The notes under the pieces are model-generated. The model saw only the letters and a list, made by a program, of their open reading frames with translations. It had not been told where the DNA came from and searched no databases. 64,000 bases of DNA from Stenogyne calaminthoides (taxonomy: Eukaryota; Streptophyta; Magnoliopsida; Lamiales; Lamiaceae): assembly GCA_037126765.1 (NCBI GenBank), contig JBBCBC010000021.1, positions 18,431,434 through 18,495,433 of the forward strand. Reading direction: 5' to 3'. Below, in pieces: positions 10,355 through 22,068 of the stretch (position 1 is its first letter; every line of letters starts with the position of its first letter). Both the position numbers and the translations under genes were made by a program.

Positions 10355-11175
10355 TTCTTTTCTTGATTAGTTTGATTTTGATTCATGCTTGTTATTTTAT
10401 TGTGATGATCAAGGTTATGTGTGGATAAGTGATGATCAAGGTTATCCGTGGATAAGTTTATTCTGGTTTAGGTTCGTGTGACAATTAGCTAGCCTTGTTT
10501 GGATTAATTTACCATATTGATGAGTAACACTTGTGCATCAGTTATACGGTGCATAATTAATATTGTTCAATGGAAAGAAGTACTCCCTCCCTCTCATAGT
10601 GTTTTGTGTATTTCACTTTTTGGCTCGTGTTTTAGCGAGCGAGTTGTTTATAGTATATGAAATGATAAAGTGATTTTTAAGGAGGTGTAGGATAGCTGAA
10701 GAGTAAGACTATTATATCTCATCTTAATTTTTTTTTTTTATCATTTCAAATACTAATAAATAACTCATTAGCTAAAACACGAGCCAAATAATAAATATAC
10801 AAACAAATATGGGATAGACGGATTAATATTGTTTCGTTAAAATCACTAATCCTGATCAATTAATATTGTTCAGTTAAAACAGTAAAAACAAGTAAGTTGT
10901 TCACTGAATCTAGCTGATACTGTTTAGTAAAAACAACTAATATTGTTCGTTGTAAACAACTGATACTGATATAAGAACACGCCAGTTACACTGTATACTA
11001 GAATTTTCCTTTATTGATTTATCACAAGCAATGTGATAACATTTCATTTTTCTTCTTAATTGGTTTGATTTTGATTCATGCTTGTTATCTGATTGTGACG
11101 ATCAAGGTTACACTTAGTATAATTTACTCTCGTTTAAGTTCGTGCGACAATTAGGGCTTGTTTGGATTAATTTAC
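10355..11175. repeat. Two direct repeats of about 130-170 bp flanking AT-rich DNA
   Basis: The sequence at about 10366-10520 (TTTGATTTTGATTCATGCTTG ... GTGACAATTAG ... CTTGTTTGGATTAATTTAC) recurs at about 11055-11175 with substitutions and small deletions. Between them lie a MITE (10583-10823) and, at about 10825-10975, a short array of TAATATTGTTC.GTTAAAAC-like units. The direct repeats could be terminal repeats of a very small LTR element, or a segmental duplication. No ORF. Confidence 0.55.
10583..10823. mobile_element. Stowaway-like MITE with decayed right end
   Basis: The left end CTCCCTCCCTCTCATAGTG follows TA (10581-10582). The right end reads CAAATATGGGATAGACGGAT before TA (10824-10825), a degenerate complement. 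Internal inverted blocks (GGCTCGTGTTTTAGC / GCTAAAACACGAGCC) are nearly perfect. Non-coding. Confidence 0.65.
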
Positions 11176-11239
11176 TAGACTATATTTTTTCATGTGGTCA
11201 GAGAAAGACCAACAGAATTAAGAAAATTCTACATATACA

Positions 11240-11784
11240 AGACTTACTCGTTGACCCAATCCTCGTTCCAACCCATCCTGGAGTCATCCTCCAAATGACG
11301 ACCTCTAGTATGGGTAGACGTCGACTGCGAGGCTGTGGGGGAGGGAGACCTCTCAAGTCCCCAGTTTACCTTCGACCGATAGGCACCAGTCTCCTCCCTC
11401 GCCCTCTTTCGAGGTCGCTCGATGGCTGGCGGAGCAGACTCTGAAGTTTTCTGCTTTCCCTTATCGGCGGTGGAAGGGCTGGTGTGAGTCGGTGCTGGAG
11501 GAGAGTGCTTGTACCAGTTGCTCGCCTCATCGTGCCGAGCACAGAATTCTTCCGAGAGGCCATCACAGAAGCTGATGGTTGGCGCCGATAAACTGGATAG
11601 TCGGGAACTGCCACAAAAACAACACAAACATTTAGGTCGCAAATCGAAAGTCAAAACCAATAAAAGTGACTCCGTAATATAACTTACAGGGAATGTTGAG
11701 TTGGCGGGGATATGTGTATAACCACGCCTTAAGTCGCTGGAGCTCGGAATTCAGAGCATTGATATCTCGGTGACTTAGAGGAGT
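11240..11784 (-). pseudogene. Antisense accessory ORF of a Tat-type gypsy element, 3' part
   Basis: This is the continuation of the minus-strand ORF at 13311-14388, separated from it by a solo LTR. The first segment (about 11784-11695) reads RDINALNSELQRLKAWLYTY then PRQLNIP, a short helical stretch. It is followed by a GTAAGT and, near 11607, a TTTTTGTGGCAG, which look like intron donor and acceptor sites about 80 bp apart. The second segment reads DGLSEEFCARHDEASNWYKH, then a proline/serine-rich, basic tail (RPRKRAREE) ending MGWNEDWVNE at 11244. It is probably a non-catalytic accessory protein, and its function is unknown to me. The element is truncated beyond about 11200. Confidence 0.55.
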
Positions 11785-11789
11785 GTCTC

Positions 11790-13305
11790 TATTAGTGTTA
11801 GTGTCCTAGAGACAATCTTTTGTAAGGGCATAATACTCGATACTATTTAATTTTATTTAATATTATTATCCATTTAATATTAATGTATGGCAATACACTT
11901 GTTCGAATATTATGTATGATTGTTTGCATTTATTCTTATATATGTTCCCATAAACCAATGCTGTCATTGAGGAAGTGAGACCTTAGATGACTTAGCATGG
12001 TTCTTAAATAGCCCCGATCAAGGATCATCAAGAATGTGATATTGATGATGCAATTGAGATTGGTGTGCGATCTGCATCATAATCTTAGAGAGTGTAGTAA
12101 GATCTCACTTACTACGAGATACTAGGTATTTCATGATGGATGCACAGATACGTTAGAGGGTATTGGTATACCCATCCGAGAAACCGTTTGATGTAATTCC
12201 ACAATATGTGTCTACGGGTGTCTCGATTAGTGGGAGCGATTTGATACTCCTTTGACTTGAGGTCAATACGCACGACATGTGTGGAGTGATGAACTTTGAC
12301 CATGACCGATGCTTGCACCCTTCCATGGGTAAATATGATTTGGATTGGGTTCATCATGAAATGCATGTGCGTGGTAGTTGAGCCAAGAATATGATTCATT
12401 CCTCAATGTGGATTTAGAGAAAATACTCATCTTCTCATCATAATTGAATCTAAGACCTCGGCCGACGCACATTAACTTGGACTTTGTGGCCATGTGTGAC
12501 ATAAGTGATCAATCAGTGATTAGAAATAATATGTTTAAGTTATATGAATAGACACTTCAACATGTTCAAGATTTAATCGAGTATTCGCGAATGAAAGGAA
12601 GTTATAGTAATAGTCCACGTTTCAGTTACAGATAGTTGCATGTTTCCTCGCAACGTACCTCATATATTGAGAATGCCTGATTTATTGTCTAGAGTTCAAT
12701 TAAGACCGTTATGAGGCATATGGGTCACACAACAAGTAACAGTTGTTTACTGATTATGGTTGGTTGATTAAATATTATATTCGATATTAATATTTAATTT
12801 ATGGAGAATATAATAATAATTATATTTAGAATTAATTATTATTATTATTATTTAATTAAATTAGATTTAATTAAATAGGATTCCCAATAATAATATATGA
12901 AATATTATTATAGGATTTGATATATATGGAAATCGAATCCGTAGAGATTTATGTATAAGGGAATTAAATCTATGAGATTTAATTTACAACATTAGGGATT
13001 TTATTTCCTAATCAGGTTAGCTTAAGATTTAAGCTGAGCCTCCCATATATATATGATCTATTGGGAATTCATAATACAAGAATTCCTAGCAATTCATCAC
13101 AGGGATTCAACGCTGGCGAATCGGTGCAAGTTAGTAAACGATTGTTACGTGGATACCGTAGTATTGGAATCCATGTATGAATTGTTGTAAGAATTCTGTT
13201 TACATTTACCCGTTATTTAATTATGCAATTATATGTTTGTTGTTGGTGAACTGTTTAATTCAGTTGCGCATATATTACGTGTTTACGTGCCTCTAAATTC
13301 CAACA
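11790..13305 (+). mobile_element. Solo LTR, 1.5 kb, with perfect 5-bp TSD
   Basis: It begins TATTAGTGTTAGTGTCC (the related copy at 16726 has TGTTAG, so the second base has mutated) and ends TTCCAACA. The 5-bp target duplication GTCTC is intact at 11785-11789 and 13306-13310. Inside are LTR-like features only: a TATATATATGAT box near 13045, AT-rich U3 with a TTATTATTATTATTATT run near 12835, and no gag or pol. The same family is split at 16726-17150 plus 35278-36352. A lone LTR with its own TSD is the product of recombination between the two LTRs of a full element. It interrupts the antisense accessory ORF. Confidence 0.88.
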
Positions 13306-13310
13306 GTCTC

Positions 13311-14388
13311 GAACCAGGTTGAAAGCCTCAACGAAATCCCAGTACAGTTAGGAAGGTCGGGGTACGAACACTGCAAAATATAATGGGAATTAGATCAGTA
13401 TAACTTCAAGCTTGAAGATAAAAGGCCTACCATTTTCAGTTCGGATTGCATAATCCGTTGGAACATGTATGGGCAATGGACTTGATCCACAGACTCTCAC
13501 GCCCCTCCGACAAACCACCACCTTTGGTGCCACCCCTCAATCTTATTCGGGATCCCGCTCACAAGTTCCCGACCTTTGCAAAGTCGCACGGCGTTATAAC
13601 CACCCGCCTGATGGACAGGATGCAACACATATGACAGCTCGCCCAGGCTGGGCAACTGATACAATCTGGCCTACCCCAACGCCGTCATGGTGGAGATAAT
13701 GTAACTCCACCCGTTTGGCGTAATTTGTGTCAGGCTCTGATGTAGATGGGAAATAGCCGGATGCAACGGGGAATCTAATCCCGATCTCCATGGAGTGTTC
13801 ATTCACCATTATCATCATCGGAGGCGGCTGGTCGACACTTTTGTCAGATGTCACACCATAGAAGTGTACGTCCTTGGGCACCTTGTATTGGTGATGAAGT
13901 GCCCGCACATGTCGATCGGACATAATCGATCGATATTTCTCGTTAGACGCCACAAAGTCTGACTTGACTGACTTCCGGAACTAACGCTCAGGTCGCTTAT
14001 AGGGGCCCCGAGTTGTATATGCATCATAATGGAAGACCCGCTCATAAGCCCCAATATCACAGACCGCGGCAAAGGGCCCCGCAACCTCCTCCGTCTCCGG
14101 CATGAAGGTGCGGAGAGGACTGGCGTTCACCGGAGGGAGATGGGTGATTTCTTCCAGCTCCTCCAAGAAAGTTTCGTCAATCTCCTCGTCAGTGCCATCA
14201 TCATCCCGATTACCACCAAGGGCATCGGCCTAGGACACCGAATTTGTAGAACTTTCTCCCATGATACCGGTTGTGGAAGATGATCCACGGCGGCGACGAC
14301 TTTGAGATAGGAAAACCTCATCCTCGAAGGAGGACGACAATACCATTGGTTGAGAGGCGCCGGGAGTTGTAGAAGGATCAGTGGCCAT
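13311..14388 (-). pseudogene. Antisense accessory ORF (Transposase_28-like) of a Tat gypsy element, N-terminal part
   Basis: The start is the ATG at 14388-14386 (MATDPSTTPGASQPMVLSSS), and the leader to the 3' LTR lies just upstream. Frames join as an acidic N-terminus with a stop at about 14229, then FLEELEEITHLPPVNASPLR, CDIGAYERVFHYDAYTTRGP, a stop near 13983, and VKSDFVASNEKYRSIMSDRH. HSMEIGIRFP then leads into the characteristic block. After a frameshift that block reads LTQITPNGWSYIISTMTALG, then GYNAVRLCKGRELVSGIPNK and IEGWHQRWWFVGG. The order MEIGIRFP..., TPNGW..., then W..RWWFV matches proteins annotated as plant putative gypsy-type transposon proteins (PF04195 type). It lies antisense upstream of the 3' LTR, as known for some Tat elements such as Grande. 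At least two stops and two frameshifts make it inactive. Confidence 0.7.
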
Positions 14389-14861
14389 TGAAGACATTTG
14401 CAGATGAAGGATTGAAGGATTTACCTGAATCTATTCTCGCCGGATGCTCGAAAACTTGCAGAAACCTTGAATGCTTGAAAAGATTGCAAGGTGAAGAAGG
14501 GTTTAGTGGCCTAAACCCTCATCTATTTATAGGAGAGGAGAAGGGCCAAAGTGCAATTAGGCCAAACTTTAGGCCTGTCCCGACAAATAACACACGGGGG
14601 TCGCGCATGGAACTCACTGCGGCTTCCCATTGGAATGACCCCGCGGTGCCCTGCATCATTAATCCTTACAAGTTGTCACTTCGATTCGGGAAATCGAGGG
14701 CAGTCTGTCATGCCGATTCACATAATCGAGGCAACTTTTTGCCTACTCGAGGATGACGACACGCCTAGAGAGAGTCCCTAGGTCGAGAGGCCGCTATTCG
14801 AAAGAATAATAATCAAGTCAAGGCCCGAGGCGAAGCTCGCAACCTCGACTTGAGGGGTAAC

Positions 14862-15398
14862 TGTTGTAACACAGATAAATTCGACCACCGAATAAGTCGC
14901 AAAGGTGACAAGTCGCCCGCCGATGACCAGGTAAAGCAACTTGGGGCAAACCCCCAGAAATCAAAGGTCTAAAGGGCAGATGTCCCCAAAGTCCAGATGA
15001 ACAAAAGACCAAATCAGAAGATCGCATAGTCAAATCATAAGACGAATGGCGAAAGCATGGCTACAACCTAACTATTGACCATTGACGAGGCGTAATTCTC
15101 GGCCAGTGGGATTGAAGCCTCATTTACTGCATTTTCTTATGTAAATTCCCGTCCATGAGGCGGGAATCCTTGTATAAATAGGCCACCTCGGCCTCACTAG
15201 AAAAAGGTTGGAAAAATCTTATTATTCTAAGCAGATATAATAGCAATATACTCCTGGCTTGGATGCCCCCAAACATAGTCTTATTCACAGATGAACTGGG
15301 TCACCAATTTTTGTGTTTTTACTTATTTTTATTGTCCATTTCGTTATTCTTTCAATCATTTATTGTTTGTTGGCCGGAATCATAAACCGGGCACAACA
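14862..15398 (+). repeat. 3' LTR of the Tat-type gypsy element
   Basis: The termini are TGTTGTAACAC and GGGCACAACA. It is preceded by CTTGAGGGGTAAC, a plausible polypurine tract. It has a TATA box (TGTATAAATAGG near 15171). Downstream, CTGGCTTGGATGCCCCCAAA and TGGGTCACCAATTT closely parallel the LTR at 39075-39730. With the antisense ORF on its left, this is the 3' end of an element whose pol and 5' LTR are absent from the window. The bases after it are ATGTC, but no partner TSD can be checked. Confidence 0.8.
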
Positions 15399-16342
15399 AT
15401 GTCTTCTTCCACTCTTATAGTTGGACTACCTATATTTATGTGCCCCTCTGTTTCTTACAAAGTTTGATGCCCTCTAATATCTAATAGAACCTCACTAAGG
15501 CAAGGTCCATTAATAGATAGTAAGTTGTATTTGAAACTTGACATATTTACGTTCAAAGGCACTTTCCCATATTTGCTGCTAATTAATTTGTGCCATCAGG
15601 GAGATAGACATAATTCATTATGGGTAATTAGTGTATCATTTTTACCTCTACCCTTACCATACAATGTCCTGTCCATAGGCTGAACCTCAGCCAATACCAC
15701 ATTTCCAATCGAGGTATTTTAAATCATTGTAGAAAAATAGATTGTACACTCTTAATGTTTTTCTACTATGAGATTCATTGAGGTTAGTGTTCACAGTTGG
15801 AATAGGCTCCTTGAGTAGAATCTAGTTACACACTGTCATAATATCCATCCAAACCCATCGACAACTGAATTATTTTTAGTGTTCATATCATTTTCTACTG
15901 AAATCGGTTTGTATCTTTAGCACAACTTAGAAATAGATGCATTGCCTTGACTAATATAACAGATTTCCTTTTGCCTTTTTTAGTAACCAATTGAGATAAG
16001 GACCAATACATTTCCCAAAGTTCTTTCCAAAGCTTCTTAGAGGATTTCACATACAAGAAGCATCAATTGTTTTCATAGAAAGGAAACTCAAAATCCATGA
16101 CTTGATAATACAATTGATTTTTTGCTATTGTTTGATACCAAGTAAAACTTTATTTAGGAATAACCTCCACATAATAAACCATAATTTGATCATTTAACCT
16201 CCATACAAGGTCCTCTGTTTTACCTTTATATAAACCATAATTTGATCATTGCTACTATCCCATAGCTAGGGCAATCTTCATAGCTCGACACCAAGTAAAA
16301 CTTTATTTTGGAATATCCTCCATATAATAATATTTTTTCCCC
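15399..16342 (-). pseudogene. Heavily decayed copia-type gag remnant
   Basis: There is no long frame. The minus strand at about 16140-15930 translates in pieces to CFLYVKSSKKLWKELWEMYW then SLSQLVTKKGKRKS. This resembles the LW.EL...Y helix of copia gag (UBN2 type). Further down, about 15700-15400, pieces such as LAEVQPMDRTLYGKGRG are unassigned. A block around 16138-16325 is partly duplicated (ATAAACCATAATTTGATCATT occurs twice, 51 bp apart). Confidence in the family is low. Confidence 0.35.
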
Positions 16343-16725
16343 ATGCCCACAACACTCCGAAATCCATTGAAACCTGATCCCATCTTTATCGCATTCCCTG
16401 AATCCGAGCACCCGATGAATGTCAGTGAAGCGATCATTTCGCTTCAGCGTTCTGAAACTCCTGCAACTATTACCTTTGGAAGGTTTGAGGTAAAATTGTT
16501 ACCATTTTCAGGTGTGTCTTCTTCGAACCGTCCGCAAGTTGAATTCACTGATGAATTCATCGCCGCGACTACTAAGACGGAACCATCGAACCCTGCTGAA
16601 ACCACCGCTAAACATAATGTTCAAGCAGATGTTGAAATGGAAGATCATTCCCATGGAGGAGCCCATTGATTGAGTGAATCGAAAAAAGTTGCTACTTCGA
16701 AAAAGCCAAAGAGGAAGAGGAGTCC
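16343..16725 (+). pseudogene. Retroelement accessory gene (plant transposon-protein type), piece 1 of 3
   Basis: The frame opens at the ATG at 16343 (MPTTLRNPLKPDPIFIAF). ITFGRFEVKLLPFSG follows, then a threonine/proline-rich linker. A TGA at 16667-16669 interrupts it, and the same frame continues with a basic stretch (KKVATSKKPKRKRSP), possibly a nuclear localisation signal. It is cut at 16725 by a solo LTR and resumes at 36353 with NNKPSRRSHRNTPRVD. The start is uncertain because no clear retroelement leader lies upstream. Function is unknown. The identification rests on the domain in piece 2. Confidence 0.55.
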
Positions 16726-17150
16726 TGTTAGTGTTAGTGTCCTAGAGATAATCCTATTGTAAGAACATAATGCTAAGATAATATTCAGTATTTGTTTAAT
16801 ATTATTGTTTATTTAATATTAAATGTATGGCATTGCACTTGTTTGAATATTATTTTGATTGTTTGCATTTATTCTTATTTGTGTTCCCATGAGTCATTGC
16901 TGTCATTTAGATTGTGAGAACTCAGATGACTTAGGCATGATTCTCAAATAGCCCCGATCAAGGATATTCAAGAATGGGATATTGATGATATAATTGAGAT
17001 TGGTGTGCGATCTGCATCATACTCTTAGAGAGTGTAGTAAGATCTGACTTACTACGAGATACTAGGTATCTCATGATGGATGCAGAGATACCTTAAAGGG
17101 TATTGGTATACTCATCCGAGAGACCATTTGATGTAATTTCACATTATGTG
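16726..17150 (+). mobile_element. Solo LTR of the 11790 family, left part
   Basis: It starts TGTTAGTGTTAGTGTCC and runs parallel to 11790-12207 until ATTATGTG at 17150. The homologous position in the intact copy is ATATGTGTCTACGGG, and TGTGTCTACGGG reappears at 35278. The two pieces are therefore one LTR of about 1.5 kb opened by the SIRE insertion. The flanks AGTCC (16721-16725) and AGACT (36353-36357) match at only three of five positions, so the TSD is weak or mutated. Confidence 0.8.
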
Positions 17151-18608
17151 GACTACAAATCCAAAGAGGAAAAAGATCAGGATGATGATACCAACAGATG
17201 CTACAACTGCAAAAAGATAGGTCACTTCCAGTATGACTGTCCTGAGTTGAGTTCCAAAGAAAGAAAGGATAGGCAAGCCAAAAGAGACAAGAAGTATTCC
17301 AGCAAGAAGGTAATGGTTGCTGAAGAAGAACATTCTGAGGAAGGATCCAGCTCTTCAGAAGAGATGTTCTCAGACAGTGATAGTGATGATGTCTGCCTTG
17401 TTGCTATTGAGGAGGTAAATTCTTCTATCTCTGTTGTTGCTCCTAAACAAGCACCTGAGTTATCAAGTTCATCTGTAACCGGTAATTTTGACCTGATGGG
17501 TTCTTTTGAGAATCTGATGAAGGACTATTCTTTGTTACAAGAACTGTTCATAGAAACTCAAGAGCAGAATGAAGTGCACACTGCTGAGAATCTAAAGTGA
17601 AAAAACTCTAATGCTAGTGAGATCACTTCTCAATTGATGGGAGTAACTGATGAACTTGATGTTCTGAAAGTACAACTCTCAGAGAAAGAGAAGGTGGTAG
17701 AGGCCCTGAAAGGAAAGTTAGAGAAATCCACTGAAGAAAATCAGCTTATCAGAACCAAGTTTAATGACCTCTTTGAGAAATATGAAACTCTAAAGGAAAG
17801 TGAGGATAATTTGCAGAGAAAGTTAGCTCTATTGAATTCTGCATCTAAAGCAATAGATGAAAAACAGAGTTATCAAAGACCTGCAACTATAAAAGCTGGA
17901 TTAGGATATATTCCAGGGGAACCTCACATGATCTTCTGAATGCTGCTTCTACAAGTGGCACCAAGACTGTCTTTGTTAAACCGGCGGTTCGTACTTATCT
18001 TTTTATTGAAGAACAACCCCGTGTTTTGGACAAGGGTAAAGGACCTATGGTTTCAGATAATCTGAAAGTTTAGGAAAGAAAGCCCAGACCTCAAGAAAAG
18101 GCTAGAAAACCTGTACAATCAGTAGGAAATCCTCAGGCCAGTACTTCGAAGCCTCAGGCTAAGAATACTAACCTGAAGAAATCTGCCCTGAACCATCAGA
18201 GGAATCCTCAGAAGAGAAACACTCAGCAGAGAAATTCTCAGAAGAGGAGACAAAGTCCTCAGGATACTAAAAGACCACAATTTCAGTACAGGCGACCTAA
18301 ACCCCACTTGCGTAAGGGTAAAGGTTTCTTGAACCCAAGTCAGCAGAGACAGATCAGCTGCACCAAAGCCAAAGCAATGGAACAAAAGGCCTGAACCTAA
18401 GAAGAATTCAAAGGCTCATGTTCATGCTAAGGCTATCACTCATACACAGGATACTTCCAAGGCACTGAGGGTGGTGAATGTGTATGTAGATGTTTATGTA
18501 AGACAAATTAGCCACTCTAAAGTCATTAGAGTTATCAGGCAGATTTGGGTTCCAAAAGGTACAGCTAACCTAGTAGGACCCTACACCAAATGGGTACCTA
18601 AGGCCTAA
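17151..18608 (+). pseudogene. SIRE-like gag, C-terminal half (zinc knuckle, coiled coil)
   Basis: It begins mid-protein at DYKSKEEKDQDDDTN and goes straight into an intact zinc knuckle CYNCKKIGHFQYDC (about 17200), which binds RNA during packaging. Acidic and serine-rich segments follow, then a heptad-like coiled coil (KVQLSEKEKVVEALKGKLEK, about 17660-17850). A TGA at 17598 is in frame with open sequence on both sides. A frameshift near 17930 moves the frame to LLNAASTSGTKTVFVKPAV, and another lies near 18350. The region after it is basic and Gln/Asn-rich (nucleocapsid-like) and ends WVPKA then TAA at 18606. The matching N-terminal half is inverted at 32533-33487. Confidence 0.85.
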
Positions 18609-21600
18609 TTTGTTTTGTAGGTAAAGGATAAGGGCACTAAGCTGAATAAAGACAACATAGCCCTGAGGAGTGGAACTGAAGTTGCACCTGCTGCATGGTA
18701 CTTGGACAGTGGATGCTCAAGACACATGATATGATACAAATATTTGCTCACTGACTATGTTGAACAGAAAGGTCCTCAGATAACTTTTGGAGATAATTCC
18801 AAAGGACAAACAGAAGGATATGGAACTCTTGAAATTGATACTGTTCATATCCATGGTGAATCATATGTGTCTGGTTTAAAGCATAATTTGCTTTCTATCA
18901 GTCAATTCTGTGATAAAGGATTCAGTGTTGAATTCTCAAAAAACTTGTGTTATGTGAAAGATAATGTTTCACAACAAATATTACTGACTAGTACTAGGAA
19001 AGGAAATGTGTACCTTGCTGATTGGAGAGTTACTCCTATGGATACATGTTTAATGGCCAAGAAGGCTACTGAAACCAGTTGGTTATGACACAAAAGACTG
19101 AACCATCTGAACTTCAAAACTCTGAATAAACTTGCAAGATTAGCACTTGTAAGGGGTTTACCTAATGAAGTGTTTAGTAAAGATCATGTTTGTGATGCTT
19201 GTCAGAAAGACAAACAGATTAGAGCATCATTTAAAAACAAAGTAAAAGTTTCTACTGATAGAATACTTCAATTGTTACATATGGATCTCTTTTGTCCAGT
19301 AACACATGTGAGTACTAATGACATGAAATATACACTGGTAGTAGTTGATGACTACTCAAGATATACATGGGTCATTTTCTTACTTAGTAAGAAAGAAACT
19401 CAGACCAAACTGCCAGAATTACTGAAAAGACTCAGTACTGAAAAGAATCTAAGTGTGGTCAAAATCAGATCAGATAAAGGTACTGAATTTATCAACCATA
19501 TTATATCTGATTACTGTGTAGCAAATGGAATAACTCATGAAACATCAGCTGCAAGGACCCCACAATAAAATGGTGTTGCATAAAGAAGAAATAGGACCCT
19601 GAAAGAAGCTGCAAGAACAATGATTGCTGAAGCTGACATTCCTAAGAGATTTTGGGCTAAGGCAGTCAACACTGCATGCTACTCTCAGAACAGATCCATG
19701 CTGACCAAAAATCAAGGAAAAACTCCATATGAACTGTGAAATGAAAGGAAGCCTCTTGTTTCTTTCTTCCGTGTGTTTGGTTGCAAGTGTTTCATACACA
19801 ATAATGATAAAGATCAGTTGAAAACTTTTGATAGCAAAGCTGATGAAGGGATATTCTTAGGATATTCTGAAATTAGTAAAGCCTTCAGAGTTTACAACTG
19901 TAGGACTCTTATTGTGGAAGAAACACCTCATGTTGTTTTTGATGAATCTACTTGTGTTCATAAGAAACATGAAGTTGATTCAGGAGACTTGACAAAGAGG
20001 ATTACCAGACTTAGCCTGAAGAAGAATGTCAAAACATCATCTGAGCCTGAAAAGAAGAAGTCAATCACTTACTATGAATGGAGTGAAACTGACTCAGAAG
20101 TAGAAGAGACTCAGGATGAAAATACTCAGGCTGGTGGTACTCAGGATGATAGTTCTCCCCTGAAGGAAAGCCAACACACTGAAGCTGACCAATCTAAACA
20201 AACACCAGTTCAGACTCAGGTATGTAATGCCGATGAGGATGTGGTCACAGCTGAGGCAAAATCTGAATCTATCAACCAAGGGGGAACAAATGTCCCTGAC
20301 AATGTTCAAAATGAAATATCCCCTGAGGAAGATGATTCACTTTTTCCTTTTGTGTTGTTCCCTGAGTTTAATGAATTACCTGAACCTAACATTTCTGATG
20401 TTGAGGATAATACTGAAGGGGGAACATATAAGAGAACATGGTTAGATAGTCACCCTACAAGTCAAATTGTGGGAGAACTATCTGAAGGAGTTAAAACAAG
20501 AAGGTTCCATGGAGAAAGTGCCTTGTTCTGCTGCTTCCTATCTGAAAAAGAACCTACTGAGATTGAGGAAGCTCTTCAAGATTCCTTCTGGATCATGGCT
20601 ATGCAAGAAGAGCTAAACCAGTTTGCTAGGAATGAAGTCTGGGAGTTAGTGGATAGACCTATGAGGCACGATGTGATTGGAACTAAGTGGGTATTCAAGA
20701 ATAAAAGATATGAAAATAATGTCATTGTAAGAAACAAGGCAAGGCTAGTTGCACAAGGTTATTCCCAAGAAGAAGGCTTAGATTACGATGAAACCTTTGC
20801 ACCAATTGCAAGACTAGAAACCATTAGACTGTTTCTTGCATATGTTGCTCACATGTAATTTAAGGTATATCAGATGGATGTGAAAAGTGCATTTCTGAAT
20901 GGTGTGCTTAAAGAAGAGGTTTATGTGGAACAACCTCCTGGCTTCTGCAAGAATGACCAAGTTTACAGGCTCAGGAAAGCCTTATATGGTCTGAAGCAAG
21001 CACCCAGAGCATGGTATGATACTCTATCTCAATTTCTTACTGATCATGGTTTTACCAAAGGGACTGTGGATAGAACCTTGTCCAGGATAGAAGATGGGAA
21101 ATATATCTTACTTGTTCAGATATATGTGGATGACATTATCTTTGGATCCGCAAATCATCAGTTGTGTGAGAAGTTTTCTACACTAATGAAAGGAAAATTT
21201 GAAATGTCAATGATGGGGGAGATGAATTTCTTTCTAGGACTTCAGGTGAAACAGTCTAAAGAAGGAATTTTCATCAATCAGGCAAAGTATACCAGAGATC
21301 TGATTGCCAAGTATGGTATTCAGAATTGCAATGCAGTTAGAATTCCCATGAATACTAACTACAAGATGGATCCTGATCCTGAAGGCAAATCAGTTAACCA
21401 TACTGACTATAGAGGGATCATTGGATCATTGCTCTATCTCACAGCAAGTATACCTGATATTACTTTTGTTGTTGGGATATGTGCAAGATACCAAGCTAAT
21501 CCTAAGACTAGTCATATGGAAGCTGCCAAAAAGATACTGAGATATCTAAAGGGCACAGTGAATAGAGGATTATGGTATCCAGCTGATGATAACCTTGAAT

Positions 21601-22068
21601 TGACTGGTTATTCAGATGCTGATTATGGTGGTTACAAAATTTACAAGAAGTCCACTTCAGGAACTTGTCAATTTCTTGGAAGCAAACTGATATCCTGGTT
21701 TTCTAAGAAGTATACCTCAGTAGCAACTAGTATTACTGAAGCTGAGTACATGGCTGCAGGAAGTTGCTGTGCACAGATTCTTTGGCTAAGGCAACAATTG
21801 AGAGATTATAAGGTTATAGCCAAAGAAGTTCCTATATTTTGTGACAACAACAGTGCAATTGCAATATCACAAAATCCTGTACTGCACTAGATGTAAGCAT
21901 GTGGATATCAGACACCATTTCATCAGAGACCATGTAGAGAAGAAAGACATCAAGATGGAGAAAATGCATACTGATAAACAGAGAGCTGATATTCTTACTA
22001 AGCCTTTGGCTGAGTCAAGATTTCAGGAACTATCAGTTGAATTAGGGATGTTGGATCCAGGTAAGTAA
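18609..22068 (+). pseudogene. SIRE-like copia pol: protease, integrase, RT, RNase H
   Basis: Domains are in copia order. The aspartic protease has WYLDSGCSRHM (18696), with its DSG active site intact. The GAG-pre-integrase HHCC finger runs from HKRLNH to CDACQKDKQ (19089-19220). The integrase core has Asp in MDLFC (about 19282) and in RSDKGTEF (about 19474), but the catalytic Glu codon is TAA (19581-19583). The RT has KWVFKNK, KARLVAQGYSQ, QMDVKSAFLNG, YGLKQAPRAWY and the catalytic YVDD (21125). RNase H has GYSDADYGG, TEAEYMAA and DNNSAIA. In-frame stops lie at 18732, 19086, 19566, 19581, 19737 and 20856, and a frameshift lies near 21888. Most of the protein is still readable. No activity is possible from this copy without help in trans. 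Confidence 0.92.
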
